64,000 nt of DNA from an uncultured Flavobacteriaceae bacterium (GTDB lineage: Bacteria > Bacteroidota > Bacteroidia > Flavobacteriales > Flavobacteriaceae): assembly GCA_947489085.1 (NCBI GenBank), contig CANLCJ010000004.1:1-64000 (forward strand), in the 5' to 3' direction. Numbering within the stretch: the first letter of the stretch is position 1; every line of letters starts with the position of its first letter. The notes beneath the pieces were generated by a model. That model had not been told where the DNA came from. It ran no database searches and saw only the letters and a program-made list of their open reading frames with translations. This document shows positions 53,875 through 63,010 of the stretch, piece after piece. A program made the position numbers and the translations under genes.

Positions 53875-55629
53875 ATGTCAGAAAAGAAAACAATAAGACT
53901 AAAAGCAACAGCAATGTATAAAGGAGTGTCAAGTACTGCTACAGTAAACATAACACCCTATACAGTTACAAACGCCTATTTTGCAGCTATGAGTGAGCAA
54001 GATGTATACGACATTAAACAGTCTACTAAAAACCATACAGCCAAGAGTGGCGATTACTTAAATAAAATAGCCAATACATTAGGCGTGTCTTTAGCAGAAT
54101 TAAAGACACAAAATAAATTAAAATCTAACACTGTAAAGATTGGGCAAAAGTTTTCAGTGACTGTAAAAGAAAAAACTAAAAAAGGAAAAAACATAACATT
54201 TACACCATTAAATAAAGCATCGGTTGGAGATGAGGTCTATATAGTTATCGAAACGAAAGACCTTCAAGGAAAAACTATAAAAACAAAAATTCATCAAGGC
54301 AAAGAAAAAGTGTTAGCCGAGGTAGATAATGCAATTTCGGTAATGCACAACGCCAAAGAAAAATTCGAATTTAGCGCTAAGGTTGGAGAATTTGCTAACA
54401 AAAACAACGCATTAAATAAAGAATACTTAAAAAACATAGCAGTAGTAAAAATTACTCTTGCACCTAAAAACGATCAGGATATAAAAAAGTGGAATAATGC
54501 TATAAAAAAACTTACTACCAAAACAACCTACCTTTATCTATACGTAGAAGCCGATATCTCTGAAAAAGTAAAATACAAAGGTGGTAAGGGGACTAATAAA
54601 GACGAAAAACAATTTTGTAATGCAGATGGAAAATGGTTAGCGCTTAGTGAAAATGCCATGAAAAATGGTTATTACTATAATGAAGATGGTGCTTTTGAAG
54701 GCAAGGTTGATGAAGAAACTCGCGAAGGTTTTGCACAAGACGTATATATATGTAAAGGAAAAGAAGTAAAGAAAAACGGCAAAATTGAAGAAGTTATAGC
54801 ATATAATAAACCCAAACAGCTTAAAGAAGGGCAAAATAACATGACACACGACGATTTTTGTCAAATAGCATATATTGTTCAGCACGAAGCAGACCCCATA
54901 AATACGCAATTAGAAGAATTAAAATGTATAGCCTTTGCAAGTTATAATTACGCTAAAGTAAGAAAGAAAACCTGGAGAGGATTACTATCTACAGCTTACT
55001 CCTCTGTTTCAAATAAAATACCATTATCAGAAAATAAAAATAAAACTAGAGACAAGCTTACAAGAATAGCTTTATTTTCGGTTTTACAAGGTGATAATGA
55101 TATAACAAAAGGCGCAGAGTTTTGGGATGGGACTGATTTTCTTGCTTGGGGAAATACCGAAACCAATCCTTGGAATAAATTGGGGAGCAATAAATTTGAC
55201 GAATATAAATTTATTGAAATCCCAAAAGATATATATGAAGATTACCTCGCAGCTAATGGTTCTAGCACACGTTATAAGGATAAAGGCAATCACCCTAAGA
55301 CTGGCGATAAGGGTACTCATATACATGTAGAAAAAAAAGTAAAACAGAAAGTTGTAGACGCGAATGGAAACCCTGTTTTAGATAAAAATAAAAAACCTAC
55401 ATATAAAGACGTCAATACACCCCATAAGATTAAATATACAATTCCAGCAGCAGATTTTACCAATAGTAATTATTGGAAATCGGGTAGTTTTTATTACGAC
55501 ACCGGAGTTAAAACTACGTATGGTATTTCTGCAACTATAAGTACAGGTAAAAGTATTTTCTGGAAGCGCACAACTAAACGACTTACAAGCGATAAAAGTA
55601 TTAAGAAAAATGAAACACAAGAAAAATAA
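53875..55629 (+). CDS. T6SS-island effector with LysM and putative SleB-like hydrolase domain
   Basis: A 584-residue protein without signal peptide, as expected for a T6SS substrate. A short beta module ends with the segment VTNAYFAA (about 32-39), followed by a LysM peptidoglycan-binding domain (about 53-97; KSGDYLNKIANTLGVSLAEL). A beta module with GDEVYIVIETKDLQGKT follows. The C-terminal part (about 325-430) has IVQHEAD, LKCIAFASYNYAKV and GAEFWDGTDFLAWGN, a pattern like cell-wall hydrolases of the SleB/Hydrolase_2 type with a catalytic glutamate near residue 337. That assignment is tentative. Its stop overlaps the next lipoprotein gene by 20 bases. Confidence 0.7.
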   Translation: MSEKKTIRLKATAMYKGVSSTATVNITPYTVTNAYFAAMSEQDVYDIKQSTKNHTAKSGDYLNKIANTLGVSLAELKTQNKLKSNTVKIGQKFSVTVKEKTKKGKNITFTPLNKASVGDEVYIVIETKDLQGKTIKTKIHQGKEKVLAEVDNAISVMHNAKEKFEFSAKVGEFANKNNALNKEYLKNIAVVKITLAPKNDQDIKKWNNAIKKLTTKTTYLYLYVEADISEKVKYKGGKGTNKDEKQFCNADGKWLALSENAMKNGYYYNEDGAFEGKVDEETREGFAQDVYICKGKEVKKNGKIEEVIAYNKPKQLKEGQNNMTHDDFCQIAYIVQHEADPINTQLEELKCIAFASYNYAKVRKKTWRGLLSTAYSSVSNKIPLSENKNKTRDKLTRIALFSVLQGDNDITKGAEFWDGTDFLAWGNTETNPWNKLGSNKFDEYKFIEIPKDIYEDYLAANGSSTRYKDKGNHPKTGDKGTHIHVEKKVKQKVVDANGNPVLDKNKKPTYKDVNTPHKIKYTIPAADFTNSNYWKSGSFYYDTGVKTTYGISATISTGKSIFWKRTTKRLTSDKSIKKNETQEK

Positions 55630-55696
55630 AATTCTCGTTTTACTAGTGAGTTGTTACGCTCTGTTTTTTGCATGCGCAACACTAGATAAAGAAAAA
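55600..55696 (+). repeat. 97-bp repeat, copy 1 (effector end/immunity start)
   Basis: This segment spans the last codons of the LysM effector and the first 29 codons of the overlapping lipoprotein gene. It recurs at 57581-57677 with three substitutions and no gaps. Confidence 0.95.
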
Positions 55697-56542
55697 AAAA
55701 ATAGCACTCAAGAAGTTGCTTTTGTAGAGGTTGTAAACATTGAATCTGAATACATAACAAACCTCGATACAGATAAAAAAGAACAAGTTAGAGAAGCAGA
55801 TTCTAAATTTGTTAAGAAATTAATGGCTCATTTTTCGCCGCTAAGGGATACAATATCTATTTACAATTTAAACACAAAGCATCTAAAAAACACCTTTGTA
55901 TTAAAAAAAATAAAATTAAATAAATTGATTTTAATGGCATCAAAAAGTAAGGACACTATACCTATACAATTCGTTCCAGAAACAAATTCTATACTAGTAG
56001 ATAGTGATACGTATTGGGTAAATGCACCATATTACAACTTTTTAAAACTAAAAATACTAAACGAAGGTTCTATTATGGCGGTTATTAGTTTGATAAAAGA
56101 TGGATATGGCGATTATTGTAACATCTTAGCGCCGCTTGTAGACTACAAATGGACTAACGATGTATTAAATAAAGACTACAAAATACATAAAGTTTCTGTA
56201 AAAAGCATTAATTATCAGTCGTTTAAAAATGAAAAATATTCCTGGAATGTTACGTATACTGGGAAAAATGCAAATGGAGAACGTTTTAAACGAACTTTCG
56301 TAGAAGAAACAGATAAGCATATAATTTATGAGATAGATGGCACTGTTAATGAGAGAAGTGCATACAAGAAAGTCTATTATAAGAATAAAAAAACAGGATT
56401 AGATTCAATAATAGGCAATTGGTACACCTATTCAAAAAATATAGAATACCAATACACAAATTATCAATCTAAATTACAAGTTATAGAAATGGAAAAAAAG
56501 CCAAAAGATTTACAATCAATGTTTAAATTATATCAGCACTAA
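55610..56542 (+). CDS. Lipoprotein, presumed immunity protein for the LysM effector
   Basis: A 310-residue lipoprotein (lipobox in LFFACATLD, cysteine near residue 22). It overlaps the effector by 20 bases, a hallmark of effector-immunity pairs. The rest is beta-rich with no recognised domain (VDSDTYWVNAPYYNFLKLK, VTYTGKNANGERFKRTF). Periplasmic location fits protection from a wall hydrolase. Confidence 0.72.
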   Translation: MKHKKNKILVLLVSCYALFFACATLDKEKKNSTQEVAFVEVVNIESEYITNLDTDKKEQVREADSKFVKKLMAHFSPLRDTISIYNLNTKHLKNTFVLKKIKLNKLILMASKSKDTIPIQFVPETNSILVDSDTYWVNAPYYNFLKLKILNEGSIMAVISLIKDGYGDYCNILAPLVDYKWTNDVLNKDYKIHKVSVKSINYQSFKNEKYSWNVTYTGKNANGERFKRTFVEETDKHIIYEIDGTVNERSAYKKVYYKNKKTGLDSIIGNWYTYSKNIEYQYTNYQSKLQVIEMEKKPKDLQSMFKLYQH

Positions 56543-56671
56543 AAAAAGGTTCTGTTTATTCTCTAGCAGGATATGTTTATCCTAAAGAATTTAAAATTGA
56601 TAATAATAAAAAGTGCAAAAATGATTACAAAACAAAAGGTTATACCGTGGAACAAGCTATTAGTACTCGTT
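56527..56671 (+). other. Possible orphan effector tail overlapping the next gene
   Basis: A start-less open frame of about 47 codons runs from just after a TAA (56524-56526) to a TAG at 56669-56671. It reads LKKGSVYSLAGYVYPKEFK and further polar sequence, protein-like in composition. It overlaps the first 17 codons of the lipoprotein gene at 56621, just as the LysM effector overlaps its own immunity gene. It may be the 3' end of a displaced effector; no homologue is visible in the window. Confidence 0.35.
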
Positions 56672-57262
56672 AGTTTTCCATTTGTATTAGGGTGTTTTCA
56701 TCAGGAAGAAAAAAAAGCAGTAACCAAAGTATATTTTCCTAAAGATACTATTGTTTCAAAAATACAAACAATAGATTCCATTACCTTTAGGAGTAAAGTC
56801 ATTTCATTTTTGCTTAAGGAACAAGTATTAATAAGAAACAATCAAATCGAAGAAATTACCAACCATATTAAGTTCCCATTAGATGGAGGGTACTTATATT
56901 CTCAAGTATATGGCGATGAATTTTTAAAAACTTTAGATAAAAATGAGCCTTTTACTAAGACAATTGATCGAGATGTTTTTATAAAAAACTCGGATTCTAT
57001 ACTTAAGCCAGTATTTAAGTATTTAATGTCTAATGTAGATGTAATAAAAAAGATTAATGACAATAAGAATTTATATCAATTTGTAAAAAAGAATAAAGAC
57101 AAGGTATGGACTATAGATTTTAAAATTTTGTATGGATATAAGGAATTTCAAATATATTGGAGTGTTGTTACTGATAATTGGGAAGAAGAATTTTCTGTAT
57201 TTTTTAGGTACAGATATGAAGAAGATACGTTTAAGTTAGTAAGCATAGGAGTTATTGGATAA
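56621..57262 (+). CDS. Lipoprotein, presumed orphan immunity protein
   Basis: A 213-residue lipoprotein (lipobox FVLGCFHQ, cysteine near residue 25). I start at the ATG at 56621, directly before the signal peptide; the longer frame from 56573 would spoil it. The mature part is mixed alpha/beta with YGYKEFQIYWSVVTD near the end; no family recognised. There is no intact effector directly upstream, so it is probably a retained orphan. Confidence 0.6.
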   Translation: MITKQKVIPWNKLLVLVSFPFVLGCFHQEEKKAVTKVYFPKDTIVSKIQTIDSITFRSKVISFLLKEQVLIRNNQIEEITNHIKFPLDGGYLYSQVYGDEFLKTLDKNEPFTKTIDRDVFIKNSDSILKPVFKYLMSNVDVIKKINDNKNLYQFVKKNKDKVWTIDFKILYGYKEFQIYWSVVTDNWEEEFSVFFRYRYEEDTFKLVSIGVIG

Positions 57263-57291
57263 ACCATTGGTGAAATATTAAAAGAACTAAA

Positions 57292-57525
57292 ATGAGAATA
57301 CTATTTTTTATTGCTTTTCTTTTAATTACAAAATACTGTTCAAATACTAAGCAATAGCCTTTAAAAAACGTTGCAGCTATTGAACAGATAATAAATAATA
57401 TTCTAAGGCTATTTAATGAGGACAAAATAGATATTCTCAATATGGAATATCTAAATGATTCGATAGGTAGTTATGAAAGGAAAAAGGTTGGTATAGTTGA
57501 CCGTTTTTTTATTATAAGAAAATAA
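57292..57525 (+). pseudogene. Lipoprotein-like gene remnant with internal stop
   Basis: From the ATG at 57292 it encodes a signal peptide with lipobox-like TKYCSNTK, then a TAG (57355-57357), after which the same frame continues for 55 codons (NVAAIEQIINNILRLFNEDK...) to a TAA. It is most likely the decayed 5' part of another immunity-type lipoprotein. Confidence 0.6.
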
Positions 57526-57580
57526 AAAAAAAAGCTCTGTTGATACTATATACAAGTAATGATTAATCTATATAGTCCAT

Positions 57581-57701
57581 ATTAAGAAAAATGAAACACA
57601 AGAAAAATAAAATTCTCGTTTTACTAGTGGGTTGTTGCGCTTTGTTTTTTGCATGCGCAACACTAGATAAAGAAAAACAACTAAAGCTACAGGGAAAATA
57701 A
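57581..57701 (+). pseudogene. 97-bp repeat copy 2: truncated duplicate of the LysM-effector immunity gene
   Basis: Bases 57581-57677 repeat 55600-55696 with three substitutions. The open frame from 57591 encodes the same signal peptide and lipobox (LFFACATLDKEK) and stops after 36 residues at 57699-57701. It is the severed head of an immunity gene, lying 10 bases before the next effector, and marks a past recombination breakpoint. Confidence 0.9.
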
Positions 57702-57711
57702 AACTACAGTT

Positions 57712-60012
57712 ATGGCATTAAAAGATAAACTACAAATATTATATACAGGACCACGCACCTATGCAGAAAAAAAAGCTGTATTAGAAGGTTGGAGGCAATC
57801 AGGCCATGTCGATACAAAAATAGTGCAAGTAACCAATGGCACATCTAAAACAGAAGACAAACAAAAAAACAAAATAGCCAATATAAATTGCGATAAAGAT
57901 AAGATAATACCAGACGAGTTGGTAACCTATACTGTAAAACTAGACGAAAAAGAACCAAGCAAGCTAAAAACAGAGATAAAGCAAGTAAAATTCTGTTTAT
58001 GGTTCAAGTCTAAAGACAAAAACGGTAAAATAAAAAAAATTGAAATAGATAAAAAAATAACACCAGCAGGCGTTATTTTGGTACGTAAATGCAATAAAGC
58101 GCCTAGAGTTACAAACATTTTCGAGCCACGCAAAGACAAAGGCGAAACCCTAACCGCAAACTTAGACAGCGCTTATTATTACGCAAACATTACCTATACA
58201 GAAAACGAAGCCAAACTAGAAATAAAATACAGCAAATGGATGGACGGTTGCTATATACATGTAGAAGCCTATTTTAATAATATTTTACAAGACGGATTAG
58301 CTACAACAGCGCCCCGTTGGGTAAACGCCCACCCCGAAATATTAGACGCCTATTGGATGAATGCCGAAGGCAAAAAAATAACCAAAACAGGTTACCACCA
58401 GGAGTTATATGTATACCTAAAAACACTAGGGCTAAAAGGTAAAACAATAGAAGTGCAAGTACATGAAGATGATTATTACACGGCACCATCTCTACCAAAA
58501 CAATTTCCATTATCTAACAACATAAAAGGCAACGAGCTTATAGAATGGAAAAACAACCAAATAAAAATAGACAACAACGGCGAGGCCCTAAAGCAATTTA
58601 AAGTAGGCAATAAAAAACGCTACGAAACGGCTCAAAAAGACGAAAGCCAAGACGATTACCAACAATGGTACGACCAGCAAATAAACCAAGGCCATTATTT
58701 TGTAAGCTTAGACCCTACCGAAAAATACAACACAGACCTAGAGCTGTACATACACATACCCCAAAAAGGCAATGTAAAACTAGGTAAAGACAACCAATTT
58801 GCAAAGCTAACACTTACCGAAACCGCAAGCATAAGCAATGCCTTTTTTGCAGCAGCAGAAAAAAATAAAAAAGACAAGCCCAAAATACAAGCAGATAAAA
58901 CACCTAGCAAAAAAAATAAAAACCCTAAAACAAGCGTGGACCAATACACACAAATTAATAAAGGTGTACTGGGGCAAACTATACGTTTAGTTGCCGAGTG
59001 CCCAAATCTAGAAGGGAAAACCGTAGCCTTTAAAGTTTTTGAAAAAGTACCTTTGCTAGAAGACCAAGACAAAGCACTCACACTAATCCATGAAGACCAA
59101 GAAAAAACACGTATTGAAGCCAAAGTAGAAAATGGCTATGCCGTAGCCGAATTAAAATTACAGCACTGTAAAGAGGATGCAGACAATACTGATTGGGAAA
59201 TCACATTAGACCCCGATAATAGCAAAATGAAAACAGCAGAACTCTACTTAAAAGTAGAAGCAACTGAAAATGTGTTTAAAGTTTTAAATAATGGTGTTTT
59301 TTTGGATGATAAACCTTTTAAATTCGTTGCTGCTGTTTCTATATATAAAATTTATCAAAAAGGAAAAATAACAAAGTTGCATGTTGAAGGAGCTAAGAAA
59401 GGACGTTACTATTATTATGATAATTTAAATAAAGAACATTTCTTAGGAAAATATAACTATAAAAAGATCACTAATAACTATTTCTGGAATAAGAAATACG
59501 GAAGCACTAAAAAAATTAACCTCGTTAACCTAAAAGATGTTAATAACTATTCTAATGGGGAAGTTAAGTTTGGACTTACAATGGATAGTACAAGACCTTA
59601 TGCTAACGAATTCACATTAGCAAGTCTTTTAGGTGCGATGTTAGAATGTGGTTTTGACGATTTTGTTTGCAATGGTTTTAGTAAAAAAGATGGCTCATCC
59701 GGAGTAAGTAAGTCTCATAAGAATGGTTATCATGGAGATTTTAAATATTTGCGTATAGATAAAGCTATAAAAACAGGCGTTGGTACAAGTTTAGATATTA
59801 GTACTGAACCAGAGAAGCTTGATACTAGCAGGCAAAATAGCTTTAATAATGCTTTGATAAAATTTGGTTGGACTAAGTTTTTAGGTTGGACATATACCAT
59901 TAATGGCGTAAAACATAAACTAAACCATATACCCAAAAACACTACAAATCATAATCATCACTTACATATAGAAATTTACAATCATGATTTCATTAAAGTA
60001 TCATATGAATAA
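57712..60012 (+). CDS. T6SS-island effector with exchangeable C-terminal peptidase-like domain
   Basis: A 766-residue protein without signal peptide. Residues 1-425 are a chain of beta modules (TGPRTYAEKKAVLEGWRQSG start; ISNAFFAAAEK near 380, matching VTNAYFAA of the LysM effector). Residues 426-526 are the handle domain (LVAECPNLEGKTVAFKVFEK ... AELYLKVEATENVFK), repeated at 63593. From about residue 527 the DNA becomes much more AT-rich. The C-terminal domain has SHKNGYHGDFKYLR (about 667-680) and NHNHHLHIEIY (about 745-755), a histidine/aspartate set like zinc peptidases of the hedgehog/M15-M74 (LAS) fold that cut peptidoglycan. The assignment is by motif only. It overlaps its lipoprotein gene by 8 bases. 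Confidence 0.72.
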   Translation: MALKDKLQILYTGPRTYAEKKAVLEGWRQSGHVDTKIVQVTNGTSKTEDKQKNKIANINCDKDKIIPDELVTYTVKLDEKEPSKLKTEIKQVKFCLWFKSKDKNGKIKKIEIDKKITPAGVILVRKCNKAPRVTNIFEPRKDKGETLTANLDSAYYYANITYTENEAKLEIKYSKWMDGCYIHVEAYFNNILQDGLATTAPRWVNAHPEILDAYWMNAEGKKITKTGYHQELYVYLKTLGLKGKTIEVQVHEDDYYTAPSLPKQFPLSNNIKGNELIEWKNNQIKIDNNGEALKQFKVGNKKRYETAQKDESQDDYQQWYDQQINQGHYFVSLDPTEKYNTDLELYIHIPQKGNVKLGKDNQFAKLTLTETASISNAFFAAAEKNKKDKPKIQADKTPSKKNKNPKTSVDQYTQINKGVLGQTIRLVAECPNLEGKTVAFKVFEKVPLLEDQDKALTLIHEDQEKTRIEAKVENGYAVAELKLQHCKEDADNTDWEITLDPDNSKMKTAELYLKVEATENVFKVLNNGVFLDDKPFKFVAAVSIYKIYQKGKITKLHVEGAKKGRYYYYDNLNKEHFLGKYNYKKITNNYFWNKKYGSTKKINLVNLKDVNNYSNGEVKFGLTMDSTRPYANEFTLASLLGAMLECGFDDFVCNGFSKKDGSSGVSKSHKNGYHGDFKYLRIDKAIKTGVGTSLDISTEPEKLDTSRQNSFNNALIKFGWTKFLGWTYTINGVKHKLNHIPKNTTNHNHHLHIEIYNHDFIKVSYE
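58988..59296 (+). repeat. 309-bp handle repeat, copy 1
   Basis: This part of the intact effector gene recurs at 63593-63901 with no insertions or deletions and few substitutions, most of them near the 3' end. It encodes residues 426-528, just before the toxin domain. Confidence 0.95.
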
Positions 60013-60718
60013 TTTAAAAATAGTAATTGTACTATTTATTGTTTTCTTTTCCTGTAAACAAAAGAAAACGGAAAGTAGCCCTACTATAAAAGTAGCCTCC
60101 ACTATTTCCCACGAAGTAAAAAAGGCGGACTTTATTGATTTTTTCGCGAGTATTTCTAAAAAAGAATTTCCTTTTACTAATGATTCGCTGAATAGGTATA
60201 TTATATTTAATGAAAAATTTGATTATGATGCTATTAACATGACAACTACCTTAGTGCACGATAGTTTATCAACACTTCAAGATATTTCTAAATTTGTATC
60301 TAATAACAATCGTTTTTCTTATAAACCTTCAAATACAAGTGAATATTTAAAAGGAGATTATTTCTATCCAATAAATAAATTTCGAAAAGATTCTATATAC
60401 TTAATAATATATTTGTATCAAGATTTTGAGGACATAATGCCTGCTGTTAAAACCCAATTAAATTCATATGACATAAGAGGTAATATTTTAGATACATTAC
60501 AACTCGATAATAGATTTTCTTTTGAATTAATATACAAGAATGATTTTATCATTAAAAACGATTTCTCTATAAAAATTACTAAAAATACTATCAGTTATTA
60601 CGATGATATGGATGATTTAATACCGAAAGGCTCATCTCCAAAAGTGGATAAAAAAACAATTCACTACAATATTAGTAAAAAAGGAATATTTGAAAAGATG
60701 AAAGAAAATGAAAAATAA
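60005..60718 (+). CDS. Lipoprotein, presumed immunity protein for the 57712 effector
   Basis: A 237-residue lipoprotein (lipobox VFFSCKQK). The ATG at 60005 overlaps the effector stop by 8 bases and starts the signal peptide directly; an upstream ATG at 59984 would add seven residues. The mature protein has no recognised domain. The pairing is inferred from overlap and order. Confidence 0.7.
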   Translation: MNNLKIVIVLFIVFFSCKQKKTESSPTIKVASTISHEVKKADFIDFFASISKKEFPFTNDSLNRYIIFNEKFDYDAINMTTTLVHDSLSTLQDISKFVSNNNRFSYKPSNTSEYLKGDYFYPINKFRKDSIYLIIYLYQDFEDIMPAVKTQLNSYDIRGNILDTLQLDNRFSFELIYKNDFIIKNDFSIKITKNTISYYDDMDDLIPKGSSPKVDKKTIHYNISKKGIFEKMKENEK

Positions 60719-61303
60719 ACCTTTACAAACTCGATAGTTCGGACTTGTAAGGGGAGATTACATACTGAATTGGATGTTTTTGCATTAGAGAGAAGCAACG
60801 TCTATGCATGTTTAGACGCCTTAGTGTATAAAAGACAGTGGCATACAGGTTATGGATGGACTATAACTCTTAAATTGGAGCATCCTTATGAACTGAAAAA
60901 TAGAAAGCGACCATATACTCATGCCTATGAAACAGATTTAGATACTAAATCGAAGTTTGACATAGACAATAAATCAATTTATCTTTTTTATGCACATTTG
61001 GAAGATATTTTAGTAAAAAAAGGCGATAAGTTGAAAGCTGGTCAAAAGATTGGATTATCAGGAATATCAGGAGTTAATGGTGGAACTTATGACCCACATG
61101 TCCATTTTAATATATTTAGTACTTTTTATTTTATAGGAAAAAAAGATGGTAAGAGCTATTTAGAGGATCCTGCATATTATGTGTATTGGAAAACAGAAAG
61201 AGAACTCACAGATGCAGATAAAAAAGTTCAGAATGATAGAAAAGATCTAGGAAAGAATAGTTCAACAAAAAACTTCAAACCCAAACTAAGCAAATTAAAA
61301 TGA
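60719..61303 (+). pseudogene. Orphan M23 peptidase module 1 (no start codon)
   Basis: An open frame follows the immunity stop in the same frame, with no ATG before the homology begins. From about 60746 it reads CKGRLHTELDVFALERSNVYACLD and continues through the second zinc motif DPHVHFNIF to a TGA at 61301-61303. It aligns along its length with module 2 (HAGLDIFALEGSNVYACLD; DPHLHFNIY). Both zinc motifs (HxxxD, HxH) are kept, so the domain itself is not decayed; what it lacks is the effector front end. A TTG at 60770 is the only start-like codon. Confidence 0.8.
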
Positions 61304-62240
61304 GGCATTTATTTTTTTATTTTTTTATCCTTAGGCTGCTATAATAAAAGAGATAACAAATCTTTTGAGAAGAAAGACTTTTTATTAAATGCACAAAACA
61401 TTAGTGTTGATTCAGTAACTCAAAAAAATGATAGCTTTAAGTTAACAGATAGTATTGTTTTAGATTCTATATATATAGGAGCTTCTTTTTACACTATCAA
61501 AGCATTGCGGAAATATAAATATATAGACATTGACCCTTATGAGGATTTTATGACTCATGATAATGAGATGTATAATATTATTGTATATGAAAAAGATAAT
61601 TATGAGTATGCTATTTTAGTTTCATTAGAAGAAAACATTGGTATGGGAGAACTTTCTCCAGAATGGAGAAAAACAAAAAAAACAATTGTAGACTATATTG
61701 TATACTCAAGAAAACACAAAAGGTGTTGGCATCATTCTTTTAAAAATGATGCAGACAAACCCTACCTATAATGAAATTGTCAATACTAAAGAATTGAAGA
61801 AAGAATCCAATAGATATAAAAACTATTATTCCTTATTGTTTCTCAAAGAGAAGAGAGATTCATGTTGCATTCTTTCAGAAGAAATAGTATTTAAAAGATT
61901 ACCTCAGATCAATGATAGTATCGAAAAATTTTTAACCTTAACTAGATTTAAAGGAAAGAAACAGAACTATTTTTTCGGGATAAAAATTAATATTATTACT
62001 TACAATGTTAAAAAAGATATTCCAATTAACAGAAAAGAAATAGCTATGTTCGGAAATGGTTATGATAACACTGAATACTATGAAGGCTTTGCTATTTACA
62101 AAGATTCCATAGTAGTAAAAGGTTACAATTATACCGAACCTGAAATGAATATTATAAACAAACGTTTTTATATTTCAGACAAAGGTAAGATTAAGTCATT
62201 ATATGATATAGAGTTAGTTAGTTTTGAAGAAGAACCATAA
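61300..62240 (+). pseudogene. Frameshifted lipoprotein gene, presumed immunity for M23 module 1
   Basis: An ATG overlaps the module-1 stop (ATGA, 61300). It reads MRHLFFYFF and is thrown out of frame in a T-rich tract; the next frame supplies the lipobox LSLGCYNKRD and continues to KHKRCWHHS, stopping at 61771. A second frame change near 61720 leads to GVGIILLKMMQTNPTYNEI and onward to 62240. The last part (YYEGFAIYKDSIVVKG) resembles EEGFAVYNITFNPSQ of the next lipoprotein. One base in the T tract and one near 61720 would restore a single gene of about 310 residues. Confidence 0.65.
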
Positions 62241-63009
62241 AACGGCTTTTCATGATAACGACAATAAAACAGCACAATTATATATTAAAGTAAGGGCAAT
62301 AGAAAATGTGTTTACCATTGTAGATAATAAAAGAACATTTTTAAAAAGTAGCCCTTTTAAAATGATAGGTAATAATTGGCATGAGCCAGTAGATGATCCT
62401 CAGATAGCTATATATACCCAATATGGTGCAAAAAATACTCACAAAAACACTTACGGGACAGCTAGAGGATATACTCATGCAGGATTGGATATTTTTGCCT
62501 TAGAAGGTTCAAATGTTTACGCTTGTTTAGATAGTGAAGTATATGAAATACAGAAATGGACAAGAAAAACAGGAAAGAGCGGATATGGGCACAATATCAC
62601 ACTTAAAGTAAAAATCCCTCAAGAGATAAGAAATAGACGAAGAGAATATACATTAGCTTATACAACAGATAAAAAACAGGGGAATAGTTTTAACCCAAAT
62701 TCAAATGTTTTTTATTTAAGATATGCTCATTTAGGAGATATATTGGTAAAAAAAGGAGATAAGGTAAAGACAGGAGATGTTATTGCTAAATCAGGTATAT
62801 CAGGGGTAATAGATGGAACTAAAGACCCCCATTTACATTTTAACATTTATAGTGATGTTAAAAGTAATACATATTTAGTTAATCCAGCTTATTATGTATA
62901 TTGGAAAGAAATAGGAGATTTAACAAAGGCTGATAAAAAAACACAAAAAGATAGAATGGATGAAGGGCTTAAAGTAGATCCCGCTCCAAAACTTTCTAAA
63001 ATAAAATAA
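62224..63009 (+). CDS. Orphan M23 peptidase module 2 (no ATG; starts inside the handle homology)
   Basis: A 261-residue frame that begins right after a stop, with only a TTG at 62224 as start. From about 62250 it matches the end of the handle domain (DNDNKTAQLYIKVRAIENVF against NSKMKTAELYLKVEATENVF), then a linker, then a complete M23 domain with HAGLD and DPHLHFNIY. It is the C-terminal half of an effector without its front end. Whether it is expressed is doubtful; recombination with a full-length effector would make it active. Its lipoprotein gene follows after 1 base. Confidence 0.75.
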   Translation: MKKNHKTAFHDNDNKTAQLYIKVRAIENVFTIVDNKRTFLKSSPFKMIGNNWHEPVDDPQIAIYTQYGAKNTHKNTYGTARGYTHAGLDIFALEGSNVYACLDSEVYEIQKWTRKTGKSGYGHNITLKVKIPQEIRNRRREYTLAYTTDKKQGNSFNPNSNVFYLRYAHLGDILVKKGDKVKTGDVIAKSGISGVIDGTKDPHLHFNIYSDVKSNTYLVNPAYYVYWKEIGDLTKADKKTQKDRMDEGLKVDPAPKLSKIK

Positions 63010-63010
63010 T

